From CAWBVG01 sp963792175 (GTDB lineage Bacteria > Acidobacteriota > Vicinamibacteria > Vicinamibacterales > CAVVIG01), in NCBI GenBank assembly GCA_963792175.1, contig CAWBVG010000019.1, positions 35,633-99,632 of the forward strand: 64,000 bases of DNA, in the 5' to 3' direction. Positions 46,055 to 55,178 of the stretch are shown here, piece after piece; within the stretch, counting starts at the first letter, position 1, and every line of letters begins with the position of its first letter. The notes under the pieces are model-generated. The model saw nothing but the letters and a program-made list of their open reading frames with translations, made no database searches and was not told the DNA's origin. The position numbers and the translations under genes are program-made.

Positions 46055-46204
46055 ATGCTATTGCTGGTTGTCTTGCTGATCGTGCTGTGGGCGCTGGGGT
46101 TGATGACGTCGTACACCCTGGGAGGGCTGCTTCACATCCTCCTGGTGGTAGCCATCATCCTGTTCCTGGTGCACGTCATTCAGGGCCGGTCGATCGCCGA
46201 CTGA
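46055..46204 (+). CDS. lmo0937-family/DUF5670-like small membrane protein
   Basis: 49 residues, intact. Two helices: LLLVVLLIVLWALGLMTSY and LLHILLVVAIILFLVHVIQG. The pattern WALGL then GGLLH.LLV..I matches the family. Role unknown; members are often stress related. Confidence 0.7.
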   Translation: MLLLVVLLIVLWALGLMTSYTLGGLLHILLVVAIILFLVHVIQGRSIAD

Positions 46205-46244
46205 TTGCGCCGGCTTGCGCCACAATCTCCCTCGCCGGTACAAT

Positions 46245-46306
46245 TGGCGGGTTGGTGAATTTGCGGCTTCGCGAATTTACTGACCAATCACCAACTCACC
46301 AATTCA
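46245..46306. repeat. Inverted repeat (ATTGGCGGGTTGGTGA) upstream of tRNA-Phe
   Basis: ATTGGCGGGTTGGTGAATTTG (first 20 bases) pairs with TCACCAACTCACCAAT, and an inner stem AATTTGCG/CGCGAATT sits between. It occupies the space before the tRNA. Confidence 0.6.
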
Positions 46307-46337
46307 GGCACTGCACGAGTTGTGTGGATTCCTGCCC

Positions 46338-46413
46338 GGCGAGGTAGCTCAGTTGGTAGAGCATACGACTGAAAATCGTAGTGTCGACAGTTCGATTCTG
46401 TCCCTCGCCACCA
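46338..46413 (+). tRNA. tRNA-Phe (GAA)
   Basis: 76 nt with encoded CCA. Acceptor stem GGCGAGG/CCTCGCC, discriminator A, D arm AGCTCAGTTGGTAGAGC, anticodon loop CTGAAAA with GAA at 46371-46373 on stem TACGA/TCGTA, T arm CAG-TTCGATTCTG. The accessory region starts right after it, as expected for an island at a tRNA. Confidence 0.97.
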
Positions 46414-47159
46414 TTTTCTCAGCCAAATCAGCACGTGCCCGGTAGCCAGAGCAGTATAAGCGAGGATTGGGGTTGCAGCGGGGTTGCAACTTTGCGTTGA
46501 TACCCGGCTGTCTCTGTCACGGCTTGGGGATGCTCTTCCGCGAAGATCCGCAAAGACCACCCGATCCTGCGTGGTTGTGCGATCGATTCGTTGCTTCGCG
46601 GGTGAGTCAGCATTCGGATGGGTGACTGACCCCCAGTCCGCTTTTGGCCTTTTTTTTGTCGGTTTGCTGGGAACGCCAACACATGCCACAACAGCGATAA
46701 ACATTGGCGGTTTTCACGATTCGCTGTTTCAAATTCGTTCAGCGCAGTGCGCCTTGTCCCACGATTCTGTTACCCCGGTGTTACCCTGAAAAGAGCCAGT
46801 CAAAGGGCCGCGGACCTCTTTCAACCAAGGGGATTCAAGCAGCACGCGAGTTCAAATCGGGGGCGTGGCAACCAGCGGTACTTGCAGCTGTGGAGCGGGG
46901 CGCCGTAACTCCGGGTTGTCACTCATGCCCCCACCCGTTCGCTTCAGCACATACTCGGTCAATCCTCACGACACGGCATCCCGCCCAGATCTGGCCAACA
47001 CCGGCGCAAATACTGTACAGCGCTGGCAGCAGAGGCGGTTTTCGAACGGCAATAGCAGACACTCTGGCTCCCGTTCTCGTCTCGCCTGAATTCCGATGTG
47101 TGCGCAATGATATGGCGTTCCAGATGGGAAGAAACAGCGAGGATCTATGCTCTGTTCGA
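46414..47159. other. No convincing gene; start of accessory region
   Basis: Only short, compositionally odd frames exist. A minus-strand reading near 46430-46560 (ending ATPLQPQSSLILL) could be the tail of an integrase next to the tRNA, but no catalytic motif is seen. Probably decayed sequence. Confidence 0.4.
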
Positions 47160-47813
47160 CTATCGGCGCCGACCCAACGGCATGCCCCGTATCCGGCACG
47201 TGCCCCAGTCGTGGTATCGGCACTTGTCAAATCTCTCATCGTCGGTGATGAGAATGGCCTCGTCTGCAGTCACAAATCGATAGCGATCGGCGTACCGATC
47301 AGATTCGACATGCTGCGCGAGAGCCGAACCCCGAGCGCCACCCTGCGGCCCGAATCGAGCGGGCGGAGACGTTTCAAACTCTTCCCATGTCGCAAAGCGA
47401 AGCTGCCGCCGTGCGGCCAATTCATCAACGAGTTCTTGTGCGCGCTTCGTCAATTCCTCCCTGGAGGCTCTGAGAACTGCAGGCTGATCGCTCAACTGAT
47501 TGAAGTTGTCTTTGTAATCCCTGCGGAAAAGGATCCAGCCACCCGTGGGCGTCCGAATCCACATTCCGACACGAATGGAGAGAACTGGTTGATGGTCGCC
47601 GTGACGGCCATACGAGACATCGACTGTGCGTGCACAGACGGCGACTTGGCCTTCCGGTACAAAGTTCGTCAGGGCCTCTGGGGGTTGGGGCGGAACGTAC
47701 CCGGACAACGCGGAGTAGCTGAGACACTCACAGAACGTATCAGCTCGAACATCCACATCATCGAGAGCGCTGAAGACAAGAATCTGGGTACTGGCCGGTT
47801 CGTCTGCTAGCAA
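47160..47813 (-). CDS. Hypothetical accessory protein
   Basis: 217 residues, not recognised. Notable stretches: ILVFSALDDVDVRADTFCEC, VLSIRVGMWIRTPTGGWILF, RRDYKDNFNQLSD and RFVTADEAILITDDERFDKC. The middle looks like a soluble beta-rich domain. The ATG lies 9 bases after the stop of the STAND-like fragment, so they may have been one operon. Composition resembles an island gene. The tail after about residue 180 may be shifted. Confidence 0.4.
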   Translation of the reverse strand: MLADEPASTQILVFSALDDVDVRADTFCECLSYSALSGYVPPQPPEALTNFVPEGQVAVCARTVDVSYGRHGDHQPVLSIRVGMWIRTPTGGWILFRRDYKDNFNQLSDQPAVLRASREELTKRAQELVDELAARRQLRFATWEEFETSPPARFGPQGGARGSALAQHVESDRYADRYRFVTADEAILITDDERFDKCRYHDWGTCRIRGMPLGRRR

Positions 47814-47821
47814 CGTCGAGA

Positions 47822-48311
47822 TTATGCCTGACGCTCCGGGGCAGTCTTCGCGATTGAGTCGCTCGGACTGATCACACCCAGATCGCCAATCCGCCTGAGG
47901 ACTTTTGAAGCAGCTGCAGCAGTTCTAGACGATCCAGTTCCTCCCGTGACGAGAACCAGGCGGTCTTGGTCGACGGCGAGTGGCCGCTGCCAGGAATGCC
48001 CCTTTCGCCCCGAGTGGCAGGCAATCCAAAGCCTAACGAACTGATCCACTACAGAGCCAAGCGGTGAGTCTGGGCTTGTGCTGAGGCTGACGCTTCTCTT
48101 GACGTTGATGAAGCAGAGGCCGCCCGTCGACGTAGACACGAGGATGTCGTCGACCGGTGCCGTCGTTTCAAGTTCGATCTTCGTGGGTGAAGCCCTTGCC
48201 GGCAGACCGAAGAAGTCGATCGCTGCATCCGCCAGAATGTGGACGCTGAGAAACGCTGCGACGTTGTTTTGGAATGCGATTCCCGGCCTGGGTCGCGCTT
48301 CCGCCTGTCAT
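47822..48311 (-). CDS. N-terminal fragment of a STAND/NACHT-type protein
   Basis: About 163 codons after correcting one extra base near 48,277. The corrected start is GIAFQNNVAAFLSVHILADA, then IELETTAPVDDILVSTSTGG, CFINVKRSVSLS and VDQFVRLW, then RPLAVDQDRLVLVTGGTG. This is the N-terminal, restriction-nuclease-like domain (D..LV, then V-K) seen on very large STAND ATPases. Here it stops after about 160 residues with no NTPase or repeat domain, so it is truncated. Such proteins are often antiviral or self-nonself systems. Confidence 0.55.
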
Positions 48312-48403
48312 ATCTGTGGATCTCCGGTTGAATTCGCTCGCCGACCGGGAGAAATGGCCGTTGTATCTTCGCTCAAGCGCTGGACCGCAGGAAGCAACAC
48401 GTG

Positions 48404-48745
48404 TTAGGCCGCAACGACCGTGATCCGCGCCGCTTGTCGTGACCGGGGCTTGTTCTTAATCACGATCTCGACATCCTGGCCCAAGGCATTAAGGAACGTC
48501 ATGAGACGCTCGACGGAGAATCCCGCGAGCTTGTAGTTCTTAAGAGCCGATACCTTCGGCTGGCTTAAACCGAGAAGCGTGGCGGCGGCCGTTTGAGTGA
48601 GGCCCCGATGCTCGAGCACTTGGTTCAGCGCGTAAGCCAGCCGCAGCTTCGCCTGGCGTTCGGCGGCGTCCGGATAACCGAGATCCTCGAATACGTTCGT
48701 GGACCCTCGGGTGATCGCGGCCGATTCAACGCGTCGTTTTGCCAT
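48404..48745 (-). CDS. higA: HigA-like antitoxin (XRE family)
   Basis: 113 residues, intact. Helix-turn-helix RGLTQTAAATLLGLSQPKVS with FSVERLMTFLNALGQDVEIV after it, the XRE antitoxin layout used with Gp49-type toxins. Starts inside the toxin gene (20-base overlap). It should repress the module through the operator upstream of higB. Confidence 0.85.
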   Translation of the reverse strand: MAKRRVESAAITRGSTNVFEDLGYPDAAERQAKLRLAYALNQVLEHRGLTQTAAATLLGLSQPKVSALKNYKLAGFSVERLMTFLNALGQDVEIVIKNKPRSRQAARITVVAA

Positions 48746-49108
48746 AGTGTTCCTCGTAATCTCGCTGCGCTTGTTTCAATCTTTGCTCCACTATATCCAC
48801 GTCTCGCTTGGTGGTCCGGATGCCGGACGGCGACTTCTTTTGGAAGGCGTGAAGGACGTACAACGCCTTCTCGTATCGAACGGTGTACACGCTCGATACG
48901 CGTTTCCGTCGTGCGATTCAACGATCTCCAGCACACCCGGACCGAGGCCTTTCCACGGCTTCACCGTCGGGGCAGTTCCGCCGAATTGAGCGATACCGAG
49001 GGCGTTCCCCATGTCGTCCTTGACAGCCGCCGGAAAGCTCAGAAAGTCGCGCTTGGCCGACCCAACCCAATGCAACGGCTTCTCGTCGGCGGCCGGGACA
49101 CGACGCAC
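48726..49108 (-). CDS. higB: HigB-like toxin (phage-derived Gp49 family)
   Basis: About 127 residues. KPLHWVGSAKRDFLSFPAAV, LGIAQFGGTAPTVKPWKGLG, VLEIVESHDGNAYR, then in a second frame VYTVRYEKALYVLHAFQKKS and RTTKRDVDIVEQRLKQA. A RelE/ParE-fold mRNA interferase is expected. One missing base near 48,895. The GTG start lies at the predicted transcription start, so the message may be leaderless. Confidence 0.8.
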
Positions 49109-49114
49109 CTCATG

Positions 49115-49143
49115 ATTATCCCTGTTCTGGGATATTCAGGCAA
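49115..49143 (-). promoter_or_regulatory. higBA promoter with overlapping palindrome
   Basis: On the minus strand TTGCCT (complement 49138-49143), a 17-base spacer and GATAAT (complement 49115-49120). The palindrome TATCCC-TGTTCT-GGGATA (49117-49134) covers the -10 box, as expected for autorepression by HigA. Confidence 0.6.
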
Positions 49144-49461
49144 GCGAGCACTCTATGCGCATGGACCGAGTGCCCGTCGTTCGGTGATTCTAGTGAGGTC
49201 GCCTGGTCGCTCGCGACCATCATCAGCCGACGATCCAGATAGAACTCGTCGCAAATGGCACCGCGGCGCTAGTCGACCGCAACGATGGGGTCAATCGGCT
49301 ATCCCAGGACGCTTCGCGGATCCAGTTAGCTTAGAAAGCCGGACTTTGTTGCCATCAGGCGGAGTCGCGCCCCGTCTGAACGAGCGCGCGAAGGGGGCCC
49401 ATCGATGTCTATGATTAGGCCCCCACTGCTGATAGCATCCGCTGCCCGGAGAAACAGACCC
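49144..49461. other. Intergenic space between higBA and the AAA ATPase gene
   Basis: Beyond the higBA promoter I see no gene or clear signal here. The ATPase start has a weak GGAGAAA ribosome site. Confidence 0.4.
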
Positions 49462-51500
49462 ATGGTCGATGCTTCGAAGATCCTCGTCTTGGGCAGCATT
49501 GCGCACGAGACGCTCCTCATCCCCGACGGCGGCAGCCGCGGCGGTTATCGCCAGCAGGCAGGCTGGGTTGGCGCACCGCTGCTGCGCGAGATGATCTCCC
49601 AAGCTCTCGTCGAGCTGCCGCACGATCCGGCACGAAGCGAAGACGACACGAAGTTGGCGCAGGACGCACAGGCCAAGATCGAATACACGCGTGTACGGCC
49701 GGACGAACCCTCTCTTGCCGATCCCGATCTGGTCCCCGCGTGCGTCCACATCACTACGGTCTTCAAGCGAGTGCCGAAAACCAGCAAGCCGAGAGACCCC
49801 GACTTGGTCCTGCGCGTGTCGAAGGAATACTCGTCGTATCCGCCGGAGCCGAAACCAAAGGACAAGTCGGAACTAGAAGCCGACGCAGCCTCTCCGCTCG
49901 CCCGCCAGATGCAGAGCGCAATCAGAGATTGCGACAACCCAGAGATCCTGGTCCTCTTCGACTTCAGCGAGGATGGCAGGAAAGCCGCCCGCGCGAGTCT
50001 GCCCAGGCTGGCGGACGGAACGGGGCGGCGCACGACCATCGTGGGCTTTGCGCGGGAACTGCATGGCAAGGCGCTCGGCTGGCTCGAGGGGCTGACGCCG
50101 GCGGTCAGCGGCGGAGCCGAACGGACCGTGGCGGTGCTCAGAGCCGAGGAACTTCGCAAGGCAGGACAGATTATTGTCGAGTCCGGGCCGATCGAGCGAA
50201 CGGTGCGGGATGTGGTCGCGAGCCTCGAGCGAGAGCCGCTCTCGACGATCAAGAAGCACGCCTCGCAGCTCGTCGTCCTCTTCGAGGAGATCGGCGCCGT
50301 GCACCTCAATCTCACCGCAACTTGCGGTAAGCAGTGGATGCACCTGAGCTCGAACCTCGACACGATTGCCCACGAAGGCCTCGAAGAAGTACGGCCACAC
50401 AACCGGCCGCTTGTCCACCACGCTTGTCGCCATGGCCCGGCGGCTGGCCTCGGAAACGCCCGGCGGGCCCTTGCCGGATTTGTCCGGCGCCATTCGCCTG
50501 AGCCTGGCTGCCGACCACCGCTACTTCACGCAGGGCTTCACGGAGAAGGCACCGCTCAAGACGCTGCAGACGGTGCTCTCCTATTGGAGTCGCCAGCAGC
50601 TGAAAGCGCTGCTCGAGGGGGACGATGAGCGCAAGGCCGACTCGAAATATTTCCTGTCGACGCTCAGCTTTCCCCGCGAGCCATCGGCCCTTGGTGCCTG
50701 GACGCGACTTGACGATGCGTTCTCGGGTAGACGCAGGCGGACCGGCTTCGCGACATCGTGCTAAGAGGGCCTGAGGCGGCGCTGCAGCGTGAAGAGCGCG
50801 GCGGCGATCCGTGGTACCCGGAAGCCCGCATCCTCTGTCCCTTCATGCGCGTCGGGGATCTCCGCACCTTCGACGAAGACGAGATCGCCGGCTATACGTC
50901 GCTGATGCGGCTGTTCACCAAATACTGCACAGCCCGGAATGGACGGCGCCGTTGTCAATCGGCGTGTTCGGACCGCCCGGTACCGGCAAGTCGTTCGGCG
51001 TCAAGGAGCTCGTGAAATCCGTCAACCCAGCGGCCGAGAAGCCGCTGACGTTCAACATGTCTCAGCTGCGGTCGGTGGAGGCGCTGAACGACGCCTTCCA
51101 CGACGTCCAGCATCGCGTGCTCTCGTCGGACGACGTGCCGCTCGTGTTCTTCGACGAATTCGACGCCACCTTCGGGAGTGACCTGGGGTGGCCAAGTACT
51201 TCCTCGCGCCCATGCAGGACGGCGTGTTCCGCGGTAAGGCGGCCGACTACAGCATCGGGCGCGCCTTCTTCGTGTTCGCGGGCGGCACGACGGCCTCGTT
51301 CGCCGAGTTCAAGGATCGCGCGACCGGGGGATCGGAAGCGGACGCGAAAGCCGCGAAGCTGCCCGACTTCGTAAGCCGACTGCAGGGCTTCCTCGACATC
51401 CAGAGCATCAATCCCACCGGCTCATCCGCCTCTGAACTACCGCAGAAGACCTTACAGCGGCGCGTCAGAGCCGCTCTGTACGGCGCTTCCTCGCCGGGGT
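49462..51500 (+). CDS. PfkB-like/AAA ATPase, RyR-system-like, 3' truncated
   Basis: At least 670 codons in five frames. The N-terminus is Rossmann/ribokinase-like (KILVLGSIAHETLLIPDGG, PLLREMISQALVELP), the middle NPEILVLFDFSEDGRKAA and TVRDVVASLEREPLSTIK. The AAA domain has Walker A VFGPPGTGKSFGVKEL, Walker B VPLVFFDEFDATFG, and AKYFLAPMQDGVFRGKA with FFVFAGGTTASF. I recall this ATPase form from bacterial proteins carrying RyR domains; no RyR part is visible because the gene is cut at the 51.5 kb join. Frameshifts near 50,395, 50,725, 50,930 and 51,187. Confidence 0.6.
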
Positions 51501-51600
51501 GCTCTTCTAACAGATAGAGTTCCTGCTGCGTCCCGACGAATGCGTGAGCCGCCCGCGCGCGCGCGCCGTCGGGTCACCAAGGTCTTCGACCATGGATGCC
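51440..51600. other. Probable assembly join 1
   Basis: The AAA ATPase frame on the plus strand degrades after LQRRVRAALYG, and a glgX N-terminal fragment on the minus strand breaks after PWSKTLV. The exact base cannot be fixed because frames on both sides are damaged. Confidence 0.65.
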
Positions 51601-52090
51601 GGGGTGGCTGGTCTCCCTGCCAGTCGAAGGGCTCGTTGAGGAATATGCATTTGGGCATCGACCGGGCGTTGTCCAGCGGCGACGGAGCCAGGTCTTCGAG
51701 CGCCGACGGATCGTATCCGCCGGCCAACACAAAATCCCACGGGGGCAGCCGCGAGATCGCCGACGCGCACGGGTCGAGCAGAAGCTTGTGAACATTAAAA
51801 CGGTGTCCTTCGCGGGGTTCGTACGGGCCCTCCACGCGGTACGCGAAGAGTTGACCGGCGCCGATCCCCTTCACCCACACGTGCCAGACATCTCCGGTGC
51901 GGTTGTGCGCGGCATCCAGATCGATCACCCGAGCGGGCACGGCGTCGTCGGGATGGCCGAACAACTCCAGTCGGACTCGGGTGGCATGACGGCTGAACAG
52001 GGCGAAGTTCACGCCGCCTTCTGTTTCGAGGGTTCCCAACGGCAGAGGAGCGCCCGTTCGCACGTCAGCGCGATCGGCGAGTCGCCGCAA
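51520..52090 (-). pseudogene. glgX: Glycogen debranching enzyme GlgX, N-terminal fragment
   Basis: About 190 residues of a protein that is normally near 700. The CBM48/isoamylase N-domain is clear: GAPLPLGTLETEGGVNFALF, ATRVRLELFGH, GDVWHVWVKGIGAGQLFAYR and EPREGHRFNVHKLLLDP, then IFLNEPFDWQGD. The catalytic barrel is absent, cut off at the join. Downstream of glgP on the same strand, a normal glycogen operon order. Confidence 0.75.
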
Positions 52091-52123
52091 TGTAGTCGTG
52101 CAACTGGCGCGCGGGCGTCGCCA

Positions 52124-54162
52124 TCAGCGTTGCCAGAGGATGCGAGCGGATTCCAAGGGAACCGCCACTCCAGAGCGCTGAGGGATCACGCGCGCCGTGT
52201 AGTCGCTCGCTGGACGCGTCGTGGGTACCGTCGCGCGATAGACGGAGGGGCGGGCTGGGTCAGGTTGCGGCCGCGCGCACGTCATGTCCTTCCGTACAGG
52301 ATCGCCGCCGTCCGGCCCGTCCGCATACAGTTCGACGCGCACCGCATGCGGGTCGACACCGTTCAGAAAGAGTCGACCTCAAACACGGTGTGGTCGGCGT
52401 TGCGTTGACCCGCACGTTTCCGAAGCGCAGCGAGTCCCACTTCCCGTCCACCGCCTGATGCCACTCGACCAATTGCCTGCCACGGCGCCGTTGTTCGCCG
52501 CGCGCTCACGGTAGGCGGCTGCCGCCGGGAGGTAGTGCTGCTCGGTGTATTCGCACACCGTCCGGTTGGCGGAGAAGTGCGGCGTCAGCCGCGCCATGCT
52601 TTCCCGCATCCGCCCCACCCAGGCCGTCGGAATGCCGTGTTCGTCGCGGGCGTAAAATTCGGGGATCACCGTCTGTTCGAGCAGGTCGTAGAGCGCCTCT
52701 GCTTCAATCACGTCCCAGGCTGGATCATCACCGTGCTCCCGGCCATCACCTAGCGCCCACCCCACTTCAGGGAAGTACGCCTCCGCCCACCAACCATCCA
52801 ATTCCGAGAGATTGAGGCCGCCGTTGACCAGTACTTTCATGCCGCTCGTCCCGCACGCCTCCCACGGCCGACGAGGCGTGTTGAGCCACACGTCCACGCC
52901 TTGCACCAGGCGCTCGGTCAACTGCATGTCGTAATCGCTGATGAAGATCGCGTGCGGACGGACCTCGGGCAGGCGAATGAAGTGGACCCATTGCTGAATC
53001 AGCGCCTGTCCCGCCGCGTCCGCGGGATGGGCCTTGCCTGCCAGGATGAGTTGCACGGGGCGCTGAGGATTTGACAACAGACGCAGCAGTCGGTCCGGGT
53101 TGTGGAGCAGGAGATTCGGTCGTTTGTAGGTGGCGAAACGGCGTGCAAAGCCCAGCGTCAAGACGTGGGGATCGAAGAGATGCCTCATCTCCTCGACCGT
53201 CTCGGAGGACGCGCCAGCGGCGGCATAGTGCCGGGCCAGGCGCTGACGAGCGTAGTCAATCATCGACGTGCTGGCAGCCGCGCGAAACTGCCAGAGCCTG
53301 GCGTCGGAGATGCGGCGGATATCTTGCTCCAGGTTGTCCGTCGGCTTCAGCCAGCGGTCCTTTCCACAGGCGTCCGTCCAGAGATTATCGGCTGCGGCCG
53401 AGTCCCACGTCGGCATGTGGACGCCGTTGGTCACGTGTCCGACGGGCACATCGTCCTCTGGCCAGCGGGGAAATAGCGGCGCGAAGAGGTGTCGGCTGAC
53501 TTGCCCGTGCAAGCGACTCACGCCGTTCACCGCCCCGCTCCCCCGGACCGCCAGATAGGCCATGTTGAACGGCTCCGACGGGCCGTTCGGATTCTGACGG
53601 CCCATCGCCAGCAGCTCGTGGCGTGTGATGCCGAGTTCCTTCTCGGCATATTCTCGAAGGTATCGTTCGATGAGGGCGGGGGCGAACCGATTGAAGCCGG
53701 CGGCGACGGGCGTGTGGGTGGTGAAGACGTTCCCCGCTCGCGTCACGGCCAGCGCGACGTCGAAGGGTTGACCGGAGTCTTCCATGAAACTTCGCGCACG
53801 CTCCAACGCGGCGAAGGCGGCATGCCCTTCATTCAGGTGACAGACCTCCGGCTTGATGCCCAGCGCGCGGAGCAACCGCCAGCCGCCAATCCCGAGCAGC
53901 AATTCCTGCGTGAGGCGCACCTCCGGTCCGCCTCCATATAACTCGCTGGTGATCCCGCGATGCGCGGGGAAGTTCGCGGCGTCATTGCTATCGAGAAGAT
54001 AGAGTGTGACGCGACCGGCCTGCACTTGCCAGGCGCGTACCCAGACCCAGTACCCCGGTAGGGTGATCTCCAGCCGCACCCACTCGCCATTCGAGGTGCG
54101 CAACGGCGTGATCGGCAACTGTCCCGGATCGTTAAATGGGTAGAGCGCCTGTTGCGCACCGT
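52124..54162 (-). CDS. glgP: Alpha-glucan (glycogen) phosphorylase, N-terminally truncated
   Basis: About 680 codons. Degrades glycogen with phosphate to glucose-1-phosphate. The PLP-site region is WEACGTSGMKVLVNGGLNLS; other motifs are EVCHLNEGHAAFAALERARS, TTHTPVAAGFNRFAP, VGHVTNGVHMPTW and LGFARRFATYKRPNLLL. The C-terminal part is split by frameshifts near 52,400 and 52,320. About 100-150 N-terminal residues are missing at the 54.16 kb join; the readable frame starts near ALYPFNDPGQLPITPL. Belongs to a different genome from both neighbours. Confidence 0.85.
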
Positions 54163-54175
54163 CTATGGTTCATCA
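54155..54175. other. Probable assembly join 2
   Basis: GC-rich glgP coding (N-terminus missing) meets AT-rich serine hydrolase coding (C-terminus missing) within about 15 bases. Both are on the minus strand and in unrelated frames. Confidence 0.8.
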
Positions 54176-54891
54176 CTGAAATAATCCACGATGGGTGCTA
54201 CTGCACTTTCTTTTTCATTCAGGTTAAAATATCCTGTTGCTTTTTGATTACTTTTTAAATCGGCAAAATCAAACCCGCTGTGTGTCATCCGCAAAGGTGT
54301 AAATATATATTTGCGTACAGCCTGCTCATAGGTGTTCTTTGTTACATCTTCAATAATATAACCCAGCAGGAGATACCCGCTGTTGGAATAGTTCCACCCG
54401 GTGCCAGGTGAAAAATCGAGAGGCCTGTCTTTGAACAAGGCCAGCATTTTTTCGCGGGTAGCAGGTTTGGTCATCTCATTTTTCATGAACTCTCCGTCAT
54501 TGGTATAATTAAAAATGCCCAACGTACTACTTAGTAATTGCCTTATCGTGATACTATCTCCTTTCGGGTAGCCGGGGAAATATTTACTGAGCTTATCTGA
54601 GACAGAAAGCTTTTTTCTTCCTGCAGTTTCAGAATGACAGCAGAGGTAAACTGTTTTGTTATGGAACCCAGTTGGAAAATAGTTTGTTCATCATTTGGGG
54701 TTTTCGATGTGGCATCGCGGTATCCATACCCTTTGTTCAATAGCATCACGCGATTTTTTTGCCACCAGTGCAGAGCCATTAAACTTGTTCAACTTTGCGT
54801 AAGCGCTCAGCAAAGTGTCCAGCTTATCGCCCTGGGCAAAAATGAAATGATTAAGACATAAAATTGTAACGAGCAAGAAAAGTTTTTTCAT
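54163..54891 (-). CDS. Serine hydrolase (class C beta-lactamase-like), C-terminally truncated
   Basis: About 240 residues. Signal peptide MKKLFLLVTILCLNHFIFAQ; the nucleophile motif SXXK is GSITKQF about residue 80; YSN in GWNYSNSGYLLLGYIIE is the second motif. Ends at DYFSDEP at the join, so the KTG-type third motif is lost. Low GC and AAAA/TTTT runs are unlike all neighbours; style suggests Bacteroidota. Frameshifts near 54,735 and 54,610. Confidence 0.85.
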
Positions 54892-54893
54892 TA

Positions 54894-55160
54894 GTTGGAA
54901 TTGACGTGAAAATATTGAAGATGTAATATGAGCAATATGCGCTCCAAATTATTTGTACAATTTAAGTAATTATTACTGTCGCTAAGGTTGATTTTTTTTA
55001 GGTATTTGCAATACGTCAAATGTTCTTTGTAACATGCCGATAAATCTTTCTCTTCTAATTTTCCATTTTCATCTCTTGGAACAAAGACAATTTTTTCGGT
55101 AGTAAAATTAAAGGGAGGGTCAGGAGATGATTTTTCGCGTATTAAAATATATTTATGCAT
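54894..55160 (-). CDS. Hypothetical AT-rich protein
   Basis: About 89 codons, Bacteroidota-like composition. Contains KIVFVPRDENGKLEEKDLSA and CKYLKKINLSDSNNYLN. The 5' end runs into join 3, so it may be the C-terminal part of a larger protein. Not recognised. Directly precedes the serine hydrolase. Confidence 0.45.
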
Positions 55161-55178
55161 TTTTTTCCTATGCGGCGG
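55160..55178. other. Probable assembly join 3
   Basis: AT-rich coding changes to GC-rich recombinase coding at TTTTTTCCTATGCGGCGGG. The recombinase frame is open up to here (RAFLTRRIGKK) then runs into foreign sequence and an accidental stop at 55142. Confidence 0.8.

Noticed and set aside
46288..46704. 138-residue minus-strand frame across the tRNA (WWRGTESNCRHYDFQS)
   Set aside because: It is the well-known false translation of a tRNA gene and its flank; no coding features.
46704..47810. 368-residue plus-strand frame
   Set aside because: Cys/Pro/Arg-rich, lies opposite the more plausible minus-strand gene at 47,160-47,813, and has no recognisable domain.
54163..55160. Recent horizontal transfer of a beta-lactamase-like gene
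   Set aside because: Both flanking genes are cut and no mobile end is present; an assembly join explains it better than transfer.
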